The position numbers and the translations under genes were made by a program. The notes under the pieces are model-generated. The model saw only the letters and a program-made list of their open reading frames with translations. It was not told the DNA's origin and did not search any database. This document shows, in pieces, positions 1-8,698 of a stretch of 64,000 nt of DNA. The stretch is from Bin5 sp022827195 (GTDB lineage: Bacteria; Chloroflexota; Anaerolineae; Caldilineales; Caldilineaceae), in contig OZ242331.1 in the NCBI GenBank assembly GCA_965208275.1, positions 2,914,001-2,978,000 of the forward strand. Direction: 5' to 3'. The number at the start of each line of letters is the position of its first letter. Position 1 is the stretch's first letter.

Positions 1-1236
1 CAGGAGGTCGAAGTCTTCGAGGGCGGCATTCTGCGGCTGCCGCCCAACGCGCCCGCTTCCGGGGACGTGATTCCCGTTGGCGCTCTGCTTGCTTACATCG
101 TCCAGGCAGGGGAATCGATGCCGGAGCAGATCGAGCAGACGGCCGAGCCGGTCGCGCGCGGCGACCACCAGCCGTCAGCCGCGGGTCAGCCGGCGGTCAC
201 ACAGGCAGCTTCGACCGGCCTCCCTGAATCGGAACCGCGCGAAAGGCCGCGGATCAGCCCGCGCGCACGCCGCGTCGCCGGTGAATTGGGCGTGGATTGG
301 ACGGTATTGACGGGCAGCGGGAGCACCGGAAGGATCATCGAGCGGGACGTGCGCGCGGCCGCCGAGATCCGAGAGAAGGAGACTGTCATTGATGCCTCGC
401 CGGTAGCGCGAAGGATGGCCGCGGAGGCGGGGATTGACTTGGAAACGCTGGCGGCGGGCAGGCCGGGTAGGCGAATTCAGCGAGAGGACGTAGAGGGAGC
501 GATTGCGGCAGGGCTGCAGCCTGTCCAGGAGGCCGGCGCAGCGGCGACAGAGCTCGCGCCGCACACCCGAATCCGCCAAATCACAGCCCAGAGAATGGCC
601 GAAAGCGCCCGCACGACCGCGCCGGTCACGCTCACGACCGAGGCGGACGCCACCGAGCTGATGGCGCTTCGGCAGCAACTGAAGGAAAGCTACGCGCGCC
701 GCGGGCTGGCCGTTCCCAGTCTCAATGACATCTATCTGAAGCTGACGGCCGCGGCGCTGCTGGAACATCCCGCGCTCAACGCCAGTTGGAGCGACGAAGG
801 GCTTCTGCTGCACCGCGATGTCCATATCGCCTTCGCGGTCGACACGGAAGAGGGACTGTTTGCGCCGGTGCTGCGCGACGCGGCAGGCAAGTCGCTGCGG
901 CAGATTGCAGCGGAGTCGAAGGAACTGATTGAAGGCGCGCGTCAGCAGCGCCTCGGGCATGAAGCGATGCAGGGCGGAACTTTTACCATCACCAATCTTG
1001 GTATGTATGGCATCGACGCCTTTACGCCGATCATAAACCTGCCGCAGGCCGCCATCCTGGGGATCGGACGCGTCGTCTGCAAACCTGCCGTCCACAACGG
1101 CGAGGTTGCCGCCCGCCAGATGGTCGCGCTCAGCCTGACATTTGATCATCGCGTCGTAGACGGCGGCCCGGCCGCGCGTTTCCTCAACTCTGTGCGCGAA
1201 TACGTCACCGAGCCGGTCCTCTGGCTCACTGGCTGA
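1..1236 (+). CDS. 2-oxo acid dehydrogenase E2 acyltransferase, 5' end outside window
   Basis: This is the acyltransferase core of a pyruvate/branched-chain/acetoin-type dehydrogenase complex, which moves the acyl group from lipoamide to CoA. The frame is open from base 1, and its first 35 codons read as the second half of a lipoyl domain, so the gene starts upstream; the GTG at 67 is internal. The lipoyl-lysine is not in the window. Two peripheral subunit-binding domains follow in tandem (about 247-360 and 385-507), then the catalytic domain (about 553-1230). It carries the HRVVDG active-site motif (His codon 1147-1149) and the usual TFTITNLGMYG segment. The domain order matches the E2 at 17999-19294, so these are paralogues. 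The substrate complex cannot be told from E2 alone. The family assignment is secure; specificity is unknown. Confidence 0.93.
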   Translation, partial: QEVEVFEGGILRLPPNAPASGDVIPVGALLAYIVQAGESMPEQIEQTAEPVARGDHQPSAAGQPAVTQAASTGLPESEPRERPRISPRARRVAGELGVDWTVLTGSGSTGRIIERDVRAAAEIREKETVIDASPVARRMAAEAGIDLETLAAGRPGRRIQREDVEGAIAAGLQPVQEAGAAATELAPHTRIRQITAQRMAESARTTAPVTLTTEADATELMALRQQLKESYARRGLAVPSLNDIYLKLTAAALLEHPALNASWSDEGLLLHRDVHIAFAVDTEEGLFAPVLRDAAGKSLRQIAAESKELIEGARQQRLGHEAMQGGTFTITNLGMYGIDAFTPIINLPQAAILGIGRVVCKPAVHNGEVAARQMVALSLTFDHRVVDGGPAARFLNSVREYVTEPVLWLTG

Positions 1237-1447
1237 AGGACTCCCACGCGGCCGTTGGTTGGGTTGCGCACGCTCTCCTGATACCCTTCTGAATCGTCGT
1301 GGCCACTGCCATTCGCGCCTGATTGTCGGTGGCGACGGATGACGCCCCAAATAGATCGGCTCCGAGCGGTTACCCTCGTTCAAGCCGACCGCGCAATATG
1401 ATGGAAAACGTCGAGAACGTCCAAGGAGAATCTAGCGAGCCCAAGAA

Positions 1448-1475
1448 TTGACAATAATACTGATTTCCATAGGAT
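1448..1475 (+). promoter_or_regulatory. Candidate sigma70-type promoter (TTGACA-16-TAGGAT)
   Basis: A perfect -35 hexamer (1448-1453) sits 16 bases before TAGGAT (1470-1475), a 4/6 match to the -10 consensus. Transcription would begin near 1482 and give a leader of about 200 bases before the dehydratase-like gene. The two arms of an inverted repeat touch both hexamers, which suggests repressor control. This is sequence-match evidence only. Confidence 0.5.
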
Positions 1476-1480
1476 TATTG
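1452..1480. repeat. Inverted repeat CAATAAT-N15-ATTATTG over the promoter (operator candidate)
   Basis: The 7-base arms at 1452-1458 and 1474-1480 are exact reverse complements. They overlap the end of the -35 and the end of the -10 hexamer, the usual place for a repressor that blocks polymerase. The same arms could fold in RNA ahead of a T5 run at about 1488, so a weak terminator for the upstream E2 gene is the alternative reading. Confidence 0.4.
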
Positions 1481-1636
1481 GGAGCCTTTTTCAGGCCAAA
1501 TCCAAATGTTTTCACTCTCGATTTCACGGAGGGGAGATCCAAGTTCAAACGTTAGCGCTATCGATTCTCGCAGGTGTATCGACGACCATTGAGCCGTTTC
1601 CCATTCACGCAATCGGCACGAGCGCGTCACCTGTTA

Positions 1637-1656
1637 CCCTGTGCCGTTGCACAGGG
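1637..1656 (+). other. Perfect 8-bp hairpin in the 5' leader
   Basis: CCCTGTGC (1637-1644) and GCACAGGG (1649-1656) pair perfectly around a CGTT tetraloop. The hairpin ends 26 bases before the ATG at 1683 and just upstream of its GGGGGA ribosome-binding site. It is not followed by a real U-tract, so it is more likely an mRNA-stability or translation-control element than a terminator. The function is unknown. Confidence 0.5.
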
Positions 1657-1682
1657 GTTTCTGCATAAGAACGGGGGAAAAT

Positions 1683-2849
1683 ATGAAAATCAAGGAAATT
1701 CGCGCGTTTGAGATTGCAACCGAACCTCAACCAAAGACGGTGCCGCGCGAGCCGAGCCGGGCGCAGACGATCCATATGAACCGCCCGACGGGGCGCTACG
1801 AACGGTTCCCCAATGGAGTGGGGCACGTTTCGTTTGCACCTTGGAAGCGTCCTGCCGTGCTTGTCACCGCGGAAGACGGCACGCAGGGCTTTGGTCTCTC
1901 GCTCTACGGGCCGCCGGTCACGCGCATCATCAACGAGCATCTCGGCCCCAATCTGATCGGCGAAAGTGCGATTGCCACTGAGAAGCTGTGGGACATGATG
2001 GTACGGCTGAGCACTGCTTTCAGTCCCACGGGCATGACCAGCTACGCCATCAGCGCGCTCGACGTTGCCCTGTGGGACCTCAAGGGGAAGCTGTTGGGGC
2101 GGCCGGTCTACGAGCTGCTGGGCGGGCCGCAGAAGGAGAAGATCTTCTGCTATGCCTCAGGGTTTGACCAGGCATGGTATATGGAGCTGGGCTTCAAAGC
2201 GACCAAGCTGTTCAGCCCCTGGGGCCCGGAGGACGGGCTGGAGGGACTCAACAAGCTGGAGGAGCTTGTGGCCGGCACGCGCGAGACGATCGGCGACAAC
2301 GTGGAGCTGATGTTGGACGCCTGGACGGGCTACGATAGCGAGTTTACGGTGCGGGTGGCCGAGCGGATGCGGCCGTACAATCTCAAGTGGCTGGAGGACT
2401 ATATCCAGCCGGAAGACCTGCTGGGGTACGAGTCGATCCGGCAACGGTTGCCCTGGCAGACGCTGGCGACCGGCGAGCATTGGTACAATCTGGCCCCATT
2501 CGCCGCGGCCGCGGGCAAGCGGCTGGTGGATATCTTCCAGCCCGACGTGCTCTGGTGCGGCGGCATTACAGCGGCGGCCAAAATCTGTCACCTGGCCCAG
2601 GCGAATCACATTTCGGTGATATTCCACGGCGGCATGAACTACCCATTCGGCCAGCATCTGTCGATGGCAATGCCCGCCGTTACCTGGGGAGAACGGTCGG
2701 AGGACGTGTCCGCGCCGGGCGTCCCGCTTGCTGAGATGGTCAAACTGCCTGGCACGGCTGTGATCGAGGACGGATATGTGCGGCCCAGCGACGCGCCGGG
2801 ATTTGGCCTCGAGATAGACGAAGCCTGGCTCGAGCGAGCCGCGGCGTAG
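1683..2849 (+). CDS. Enolase-superfamily dehydratase, L-rhamnonate dehydratase-like
   Basis: This is a mandelate racemase/enolase superfamily enzyme of 388 residues. The chosen start is the ATG at 1683, preceded by a GGGGGAAA ribosome-binding site; an in-frame ATG at 1641 lies inside the leader hairpin. The three metal ligands are visible as Asp212 (MLDAW), Glu238 (WLEDY) and Glu265 (TGEHW), and the catalytic base position carries His315 (FHGG). The pattern 'PYNLKWLED...TGEH...QPDVLWCGG' is close to L-rhamnonate dehydratase, which removes water from a sugar acid to give a 2-keto-3-deoxy acid. That reaction fits the aldolase at 17038-17949. Specificity within the rhamnonate/fuconate/galactarate group cannot be settled from sequence by eye. 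Confidence 0.85.
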   Translation: MKIKEIRAFEIATEPQPKTVPREPSRAQTIHMNRPTGRYERFPNGVGHVSFAPWKRPAVLVTAEDGTQGFGLSLYGPPVTRIINEHLGPNLIGESAIATEKLWDMMVRLSTAFSPTGMTSYAISALDVALWDLKGKLLGRPVYELLGGPQKEKIFCYASGFDQAWYMELGFKATKLFSPWGPEDGLEGLNKLEELVAGTRETIGDNVELMLDAWTGYDSEFTVRVAERMRPYNLKWLEDYIQPEDLLGYESIRQRLPWQTLATGEHWYNLAPFAAAAGKRLVDIFQPDVLWCGGITAAAKICHLAQANHISVIFHGGMNYPFGQHLSMAMPAVTWGERSEDVSAPGVPLAEMVKLPGTAVIEDGYVRPSDAPGFGLEIDEAWLERAAA

Positions 2850-2913
2850 TTCGTTGCAGGCGGAGACAGGGAGTCCGAAAACGTCCGCCGGAGACGGGCC
2901 ACTTTGCCAGCGT

Positions 2914-2925
2914 CACTTCGAAGTG
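2914..2925. repeat. 12-bp perfect palindrome upstream of the LLM oxidoreductase gene
   Basis: CACTTCGAAGTG is self-complementary over its full length and lies 58 bases before the ATG at 2984, in the 134-base gap after the dehydratase gene. It could be a regulator-binding site or chance; there is no second copy nearby. Confidence 0.25.
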
Positions 2926-2983
2926 GGGTGGCCGCCAGCCGTCGGTTGGTGCTGTCAAGGCCAACGAATATGGAGACCTATCC

Positions 2984-4060
2984 ATGCAACTAGGCTGTTT
3001 TCTCATGCCTCTTCACCCACCGGAGAAAGACCGGACGCTTTGCTTTGAAGAGGACCTGGAGTTGATCGAACGGGCGGAGGCGCTGGGCTATACCGAAGCC
3101 TGGGTCGGCCAGCATCACACGGTCGCGTGGGAGCCGATTCCGGCCAACGATGTTTTTATCTCCCATGCGATGGCCCGCACGAGCACGATCAGGTTCGGCA
3201 CAGGCGTAACGATTGCTCCATTGCATCATCCGGCCAATGTAGCCGTCCGCCTGGCGCTGCTGGACCATCTCTCGCGCGGCAGGTTGATGTGCGGCTTCGG
3301 CCAGACTGCCATTCCCACCGATATCAGCCTTCTTGGTCTGCCGCGTGATCCAGGCACGCTGGGGCTGATGACGGTTGAAGGGATTGACATGGTGCTGAAG
3401 CTGTGGACGACGGACGCCCCGTTCGACCTGAAGGGTGACTACTGGCACATTTGCATCGACCAGACGCGCCCGGAGATCGCGATGGGCCAGCTACTGCGTC
3501 CCTATCAGCAGCCCCATCCCCCTCTGGCGATGGCGATCGTAAAGGGTGAGTCGATGGCAGCGCGCATGGCCGGGCAGCGCGGCTTTCTACCGATCAGCAG
3601 CAACCTGGTGCCGGCAGCGACGCTGCCGCTTCATTGGGAAACCTATTGCGCGGGTGCGCGCGAGGCAGGACGCGACGAGCCGGACCGAAAGAAATGGCGG
3701 GTGGCGCGCAACGTGTTTGTGGGCGAAACAACGGAGGCGGCGCTGGACTTTGCGCTCAACAGCGCCTTTGCCCGCTCTTTTGACTATCTGATCAAGTTGA
3801 TCGGTCCGGGTCGCGTGAACAGTTTGAAGGAAGACCCGGAGATGCCGGACGAGGAGCTGACCGCCGAGTACCTTGTGCGGCATCTCGCGATCGTCGGCGA
3901 TGTAGAGGAGTGCATCCGCCGCTTAAGGGAGGTACAGGAGCTTACGGGCGGATTTGGGACACTTCTGGCTATCGCGCATGACTGGGACGACAAAGCGCGT
4001 TGGCTGCGCTCGATGGAACTGCTCAAAGAGGAGGTAGCGCCTGCACTGGCCGACGAATGA
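2984..4060 (+). CDS. LLM-class flavin-dependent oxidoreductase
   Basis: This luciferase-like monooxygenase family protein has 358 residues, a normal length. The N-terminal LGCFLMPLHPP, EAWVGQHHT and 'TGVTIAPLHHPANVAVRLALLDHLSRGR' type segments are the conserved TIM-barrel strands of F420- or FMN-dependent enzymes. A GGAG ribosome-binding site precedes the ATG. It is co-oriented with the sugar-acid dehydratase, 134 bases downstream. Members of this family hydroxylate or oxidise many small molecules, so the substrate is open. It resembles the alkanal monooxygenase-like branch common in soil and marine Chloroflexota and Actinobacteria; that comparison is from memory of the family. Confidence 0.85.
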   Translation: MQLGCFLMPLHPPEKDRTLCFEEDLELIERAEALGYTEAWVGQHHTVAWEPIPANDVFISHAMARTSTIRFGTGVTIAPLHHPANVAVRLALLDHLSRGRLMCGFGQTAIPTDISLLGLPRDPGTLGLMTVEGIDMVLKLWTTDAPFDLKGDYWHICIDQTRPEIAMGQLLRPYQQPHPPLAMAIVKGESMAARMAGQRGFLPISSNLVPAATLPLHWETYCAGAREAGRDEPDRKKWRVARNVFVGETTEAALDFALNSAFARSFDYLIKLIGPGRVNSLKEDPEMPDEELTAEYLVRHLAIVGDVEECIRRLREVQELTGGFGTLLAIAHDWDDKARWLRSMELLKEEVAPALADE

Positions 4061-4369
4061 TGCCGGTCTGATGGAAGAATTGATCGCAAGCGCCCTGATT
4101 TGAAGCCAGATGCCCGATGAGTCCGAATCGAGGCCGATTCGAGAAGCTCTGGAAGGCTCGATTGACGGCCGGCCATCACGGGCACGTTCTCACCAGGCCC
4201 GCACAAGAGGACATACGGCGTCAGGATTGAGCGCAGGAAGAACGTAGTCAACGCCGGGAAGACTGGGCGCGCTAAGGCTTAGTCCTCCAACAGTAGATGG
4301 TCAAGAGTTCGGGAATTGCGGAGGATGCCAAGCCCGAGCAACTCCGCGCTAGCGACACAAACGTTCCCG
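4061..4369. other. Convergent intergenic region
   Basis: This 309-base gap separates the converging LLM and Gfo/Idh genes. I see no gene in it; the minus-strand frame here has no homology and runs into the LLM gene. One short perfect hairpin is present (4124-4141). Confidence 0.5.
4124..4141. terminator. Hairpin between convergent genes (possible terminator)
   Basis: CGAATCG (4124-4130) pairs with CGATTCG (4135-4141) around an AGGC loop, 64 bases past the stop of the LLM gene. It lacks a U-run on either strand, so intrinsic termination is doubtful. Confidence 0.25.
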
Positions 4370-5635
4370 TTACGCCAAGCCAATTTCCTCGTCTATCTCT
4401 AACTGGTAGGCGTCTACCTCCTCTGACAGAACTTCGTCCATTGACAGGGCGCGGCCGGCAACGCTCGACTCCAGCATTGCGTAGGAGAGGGCCACCGAGC
4501 GTGCGCCCTGGGCAGCATCGACCTCAATCGTACCGCCGTTCTCGATGGCCAGGCCCAGTTCACCATATTCGGCGGCGATCAGTTTGCGGTCGGTAACGGG
4601 AAAAGGAAAGTCGTAGCCCCACAGACGGTCACCGCCAAAGAGCGCGGCGATGATCGGCTCCAGGTGGAAGTCCGGGACGAGGTCGAGCAGGCTTTCATCG
4701 CAGATCGCCTCACCATCTTTGTGTAGCGTGAGCAGTTGGCCGGAACGGTCTTGCGGCAGTTCGAGAGAGCCCTCGGAGCCGTGAATCTGCCTCGTGAAAA
4801 CTCCTTGCCCTCGGCCGGCATGGTCCTCGATGTACTGGCAGACGGCGCCGCTCTCAAAAAGAAGCGTTGCATAGGAGGCGTCGTCTGCTGTGGCTTCGAA
4901 CTCCGCCGGCATCTGCTTCTGCCACCTCTCGTAGACTACGGAAGGGTTTCTTGGTGAGCTCCCGCCGGGCTCGGCGGCTACATTGCGCCGGATCTGTTCG
5001 TGCAGGCGAGTCTGGGCGTAGACTGTGGTGGCCGGGCCGAGGTAGTACTCGATTATGTCGGTGAAGTGGACGCCTACATCCAGCAGAACTCCGCTTTGAT
5101 TCTTCTGGTGTCGCCAGACCGTGATCAACATCAGGTCGCTTCCGCCCATCGTGTTGTGAATCATCAGACGGGGCGAACCGATTGCTCCGGCATCCAGAAG
5201 CGCCTTCCCGAGGCGATTCATCGGGTCGCGGCGGTAGTTCTCGGCCACGCTGACGATCTTGCCGGTGCGTTCGGCCGCTTCGCGGATTCGATTGCTGGCG
5301 CGCACGGTGAGCCCGACGGGCTTCTCGATCATCGCGTGCCAGCCTCGTTCGACAGCTTCGACGGCGACTGTGTGGTGGTGGCGGGGCGTGGTGGTGATGT
5401 CGACGGCGACGATCCCCAGGGGCTCCAACTGCTCCATCCGCTCGACGACCGCGGGGCGCTTACCCAGGCGTTCTTCGGCGTCGTCGGCGAGGGACTCTGC
5501 ATTGGCTCTAACAGGGTCGCAGGCGGCCACAAGCTCGAAGGGGGAGAGGCCGGAATCGTTCAACTCCGCCAGCCCGTAGAGGTGGCGATGGCCCATTCCA
5601 CCGCAGCCAACGATTGCAAGAGGGATCTTATCCAT
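4370..5635 (-). CDS. Gfo/Idh/MocA family NAD(P)-dependent oxidoreductase
   Basis: This 421-residue protein has an N-terminal Rossmann fold (AIVGCGGMGHRHL at residues 7-19) and the conserved EKP motif (MIEKPVGLT, about residue 120) used for cofactor and substrate binding. The C-terminal alpha/beta domain is typical of sugar and inositol dehydrogenases in this family. The start ATG has an AAAGGAG ribosome-binding site. It is on the minus strand, just downstream of a small membrane protein gene. It probably oxidises a cyclitol or sugar at a hydroxyl; substrate unknown. It may belong with the neighbouring sugar-acid genes, but it is convergent with them and separately transcribed. Confidence 0.88.
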   Translation of the reverse strand: MDKIPLAIVGCGGMGHRHLYGLAELNDSGLSPFELVAACDPVRANAESLADDAEERLGKRPAVVERMEQLEPLGIVAVDITTTPRHHHTVAVEAVERGWHAMIEKPVGLTVRASNRIREAAERTGKIVSVAENYRRDPMNRLGKALLDAGAIGSPRLMIHNTMGGSDLMLITVWRHQKNQSGVLLDVGVHFTDIIEYYLGPATTVYAQTRLHEQIRRNVAAEPGGSSPRNPSVVYERWQKQMPAEFEATADDASYATLLFESGAVCQYIEDHAGRGQGVFTRQIHGSEGSLELPQDRSGQLLTLHKDGEAICDESLLDLVPDFHLEPIIAALFGGDRLWGYDFPFPVTDRKLIAAEYGELGLAIENGGTIEVDAAQGARSVALSYAMLESSVAGRALSMDEVLSEEVDAYQLEIDEEIGLA

Positions 5636-5689
5636 TGGTGCTCCTTTCCATGCTATCGGAGGTCGAAAAGTGTAAGCGGGTAGAGGCGG

Positions 5690-6097
5690 TCATTCTTCGC
5701 TCTTGATGAGTTGCGTGCTTGTTGCAAAGAAGAGTAGGGGAGCAGTTATGTCGATCAGGGCCCAGAGCCAGCTGTGCGTTGTCGCGGGATCGGCGAACTG
5801 GAAGCCAACCCAGTTCCATAGCAGGCCGGCAAGCAGAGCAATGCCGAGGTAAAAGGTGCCGTTGGCTTCAAGGTATTCCCTAGTCACACCACCTTCCGGG
5901 CCTAAGTCGACGGCGCGTTTGCGCTGATAGGCGAAATATACGGCAATGAGCATTGCCAGCACCATCAGTGGGTCGATGATGCGATAGACGGCCTCGGCTA
6001 AGCCCTCAGAGGTCGGGTCGTAGAACTGAGACCCGATGTATTGCACGTAAACGACGACTGCCAGTACTCTCAGGTATACCCAGAAAACCAGTCTCAC
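5690..6097 (-). CDS. Small four-helix membrane protein of unknown function
   Basis: This 135-residue protein has about four hydrophobic segments (residues 3-20, 40-57, 83-100 and 108-125) and a charged middle loop with KRAVDLGPEGG. The GTG start is supported by a strong AAGGAGG ribosome-binding site eight bases upstream. I do not recognise the family. It lies 54 bases upstream of the Gfo/Idh gene on the same strand and is probably co-transcribed with it. A coupled membrane role is possible, but nothing in the sequence shows it. Confidence 0.7.
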   Translation of the reverse strand: MRLVFWVYLRVLAVVVYVQYIGSQFYDPTSEGLAEAVYRIIDPLMVLAMLIAVYFAYQRKRAVDLGPEGGVTREYLEANGTFYLGIALLAGLLWNWVGFQFADPATTHSWLWALIDITAPLLFFATSTQLIKSEE

Positions 6098-6368
6098 TTG
6101 GAGCCTCCTTGTAACTTGGCGGATTCCCGAGCGGCCGAAAGCGTCCGATTGGTTAGAGAGTATGGGTTGTGGAGGAAATCAGTTCTTTATGAGGCCGAAA
6201 ATGGTCGCGGACCCATGCTTAGGCAAGAGCCTGAGGGTCTGCGACTAAGTTTATCCTACCTTGCAGCCATTGGAAATGTCTTGGCGCTGTTGGGCATGCG
6301 CATACATAGATGTTTCCGTTGAACCGGGAAAGCGTAAAGTGGCTGGGGTCAAAGAAAAACCGCTTTCG

Positions 6369-8615
6369 TCACTCAGATTCGGTCAGCCGCAGGCGTGCCA
6401 GGACTGTCTCCGCCTGCCAGACGCCCAATTCGACAGTTGGCTTAAGTGACTCAAAGTCGTACACAACGAGCCTCAACTCGTATTCGCCGGACGTGAGGTT
6501 GTGTGGAAGGTCTATAAGGTGCAAAGTTTCGACCAATTCGTCCGGTTTCCAGTGCCTGGTGGACGCAATACCGTCTCTTGTAAGGACCGCGTCCTTCTGA
6601 TAGACCACGCCGCCCTCATGGTCGTGCAAGCGTATTGAGATTGAATAGATGAGATCTAATCCAGGGGCGGTCTGCCATTGCAGAACCATCCACATAGGTT
6701 GGCCGCTGCCCATGTCGAACAAGAGTGAGGTCGGGATGGTTTCCGGACCCTGACCAATGTCAAGCCCGAGGAGAGAGATGCCGCCGTCAAAATGTACTGC
6801 GATCGGCACGGGATGTTCAGAGAGTGTCCATGGGCGGTCCTGGTCTATATTTGCGAAGTTGTGCACTCGGAAGCTGTCGCCATCCTCGCTGCCTTGATGA
6901 CGTGCAAACATGGACAGAACGGCAATGATTCGGTCGTCGACGTTAATGTGTTCGCCAGTGGGATCCTCCTTCCACTCCACAACTTTGACCGTGGCGATAC
7001 TCTCCGACCCTTCCAATTTTGACCGAATCATCTGTGTCAATTCGCGTGCTGCGGCCTCTGGGAAAATGTGGACAGGCGAAGCGCCCTGGTACAGGTAGTG
7101 GAAGCCATAGGGCTCTTCAGGCCAGGGATAGGGAATCAGGTAGACTGTGTCGGCTGCGGTAGGCCGGGCGTTCAGCGCGCGGGCCAGGTCAGTCCACTCC
7201 TGATCATAGGCCCTGTAGGTTTGGGGTGCGGATGCCCACGCACCAAAATAGGTACGAAATGCGACGCTTCCTTGAACCAGGATTAGGCAGCCAACGACAG
7301 CGCCCAATGCCGCTCCGGGCAAGGTCCCGCTCGTCAAGTAGGCGGGAATACCGAGTTTGGGAATGGTCAGGCACTTGCTTCGCAGGAATTGATACGTCTC
7401 CCAAATGCCGACGCCAATGAGGAGATAGACTGCCGGCACAGTGCCGATCATGCGGACCGTATTGGGTACGAGGCCGTCTGGATCTGAAGACAAAAAGGCA
7501 GGCAAAAGGAGGACGGCCAGCCAAAGCAGCAGGAGTCGATAGGCGGGGTGCTGCCAGCGGCGTGCTGCGATGCCTACACCGAGCCAGAAAGAAAAGGTTT
7601 CCCGAGGGTTCAGCATCGGCTGCCCCGCGAAATTGTTTCGCCAGAAAGGGTCCCCGCGAAAACCGAACGCCTGCAGGTGATGCCAAATATTGATCAGAAA
7701 TGCCCCTATAGGGTCTCCCTGGCTAAGAGTTGGATCAAGGACAAAGAGCAGACTGGCTCGCGAGACAAAATGTTCAGGGTTTAACGCAAAATGGAGGAGA
7801 ATTGGCGCCGCTACAATCACTGCCGCGACTGCAAATGGTGCAGCCAACGTGAGTTCCGCCCTCATTCGGGAAGTATCGATGAAAGGGATTGCCCGTTTGA
7901 GCCCGTTTTGCCTTCGGCTGAAAGATATGACAAAGCTCAGGCCGAACAATAGAAACAAAAAGGGCGCAAAACGCGCCGGAATGTAGGTGTATGGCAACAA
8001 CCCGGCGCTTATGCCCGCCAGGACCACGTGCCATTTGCTGCGCCGCTTCCACCCTTCCCACAGTAGGACCATGCAAAGAGCAAGAAGAAGGGGGAGAAGT
8101 GTAGTTCTGTACGCCGTGCGTGCGATAATCGTCTGGCCGAGTGAAACGGCCAGCAAACCGGCCCCGGCGGCGCCGACAAACAGTCCTCGCCACCGTGCGG
8201 CCCGATTGCCCGATTCGTCTGTGCCAAAGAGGGCCCGGCCCAGCCAGAAAACGACAAAGACAGTACCGGCGCCTGCCAGTGCCGTGGGCAGGTGGAGGGC
8301 CAGTTCAGTCCGCCCCAAGAGGTAGACGGCAAGCGCCATCGCATAGACGACCATCCCCTCGCGGCCTCGAAACTTATCAGGGAAGAATACCGCGTGCTCT
8401 CCCTGCAGAACGCGCAGGGCGTCCACACCATTTGCCCCTTCGCCCGCGTCGATTCCCTCAGGGATTTCGCCTAATCGATGAAGTCGCAACAGGAATACGG
8501 CCAAGGCAAGCGCGAGTAGGGTTGCGCCTGTAACAAGGTTAAGAAGGAAGAGTTCGCGATGTTTCGGCGCGGCACAGTCTTCCGGGGGGCCTGCAGAAGA
8601 AGAAGATTCGGTCAC
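6369..8615 (-). CDS. PMT/ArnT-like GT-C membrane glycosyltransferase, array copy 1
   Basis: This 748-residue polytopic membrane protein is the last gene of a four-gene tandem array. After one N-terminal helix comes the first extracellular loop (residues about 50-80), where GT-C enzymes carry their catalytic Asp/Glu. About ten further helices follow to residue 460, then a soluble C-terminal domain of about 290 residues rich in beta-strands, ending in a 'YELRLVVYDFESLKPTVELGVW' type segment. In this copy the loop motif reads DAGEG, so the Asp directly before Glu is Gly. The GTG start has a GGAAGAG site. It probably transfers a sugar from a polyprenyl-phosphate donor to an envelope glycan or protein. 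The fold is well supported; activity is inference and may be altered by the motif change. Confidence 0.82.
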   Translation of the reverse strand: MTESSSSAGPPEDCAAPKHRELFLLNLVTGATLLALALAVFLLRLHRLGEIPEGIDAGEGANGVDALRVLQGEHAVFFPDKFRGREGMVVYAMALAVYLLGRTELALHLPTALAGAGTVFVVFWLGRALFGTDESGNRAARWRGLFVGAAGAGLLAVSLGQTIIARTAYRTTLLPLLLALCMVLLWEGWKRRSKWHVVLAGISAGLLPYTYIPARFAPFLFLLFGLSFVISFSRRQNGLKRAIPFIDTSRMRAELTLAAPFAVAAVIVAAPILLHFALNPEHFVSRASLLFVLDPTLSQGDPIGAFLINIWHHLQAFGFRGDPFWRNNFAGQPMLNPRETFSFWLGVGIAARRWQHPAYRLLLLWLAVLLLPAFLSSDPDGLVPNTVRMIGTVPAVYLLIGVGIWETYQFLRSKCLTIPKLGIPAYLTSGTLPGAALGAVVGCLILVQGSVAFRTYFGAWASAPQTYRAYDQEWTDLARALNARPTAADTVYLIPYPWPEEPYGFHYLYQGASPVHIFPEAAARELTQMIRSKLEGSESIATVKVVEWKEDPTGEHINVDDRIIAVLSMFARHQGSEDGDSFRVHNFANIDQDRPWTLSEHPVPIAVHFDGGISLLGLDIGQGPETIPTSLLFDMGSGQPMWMVLQWQTAPGLDLIYSISIRLHDHEGGVVYQKDAVLTRDGIASTRHWKPDELVETLHLIDLPHNLTSGEYELRLVVYDFESLKPTVELGVWQAETVLARLRLTESE

Positions 8616-8698
8616 TTATGTTCTCTTCCGCTTCGCGCTAGCCGGTCTGAAAACTGGCAAACCTTTGGGCATAGGCGATTGCTCAATGAAGGGCACCT

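Larger units (their letters stand above)
1237..1682. other. Non-coding leader region upstream of the rhamnonate dehydratase-like gene
   Basis: This 446-base stretch has no convincing gene on either strand; the long minus-strand frame that enters it is the shadow of the E2 gene. It holds a TTGACA/TAGGAT promoter-like pair overlapped by an inverted repeat (1448-1480) and a perfect 8-bp hairpin close to the next start codon (1637-1656). The region is more AT-rich than its surroundings around 1440-1520, which fits a regulatory segment. Confidence 0.6.

Noticed and set aside
175..1383. A 402-codon minus-strand open frame over the left-edge E2 gene
   Set aside because: It is antisense to clear E2 domains, its translation is rich in Arg and low-complexity, and it has no family resemblance.
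6118..6141. A stretch (GGCGGATTCCCGAGCGGCC and a few bases more) resembling the 5' end of a tRNA-Tyr/Ser gene
   Set aside because: No anticodon arm, no TPsiC motif and no closing acceptor strand follow within 100 bases. It is at most a remnant or chance match.
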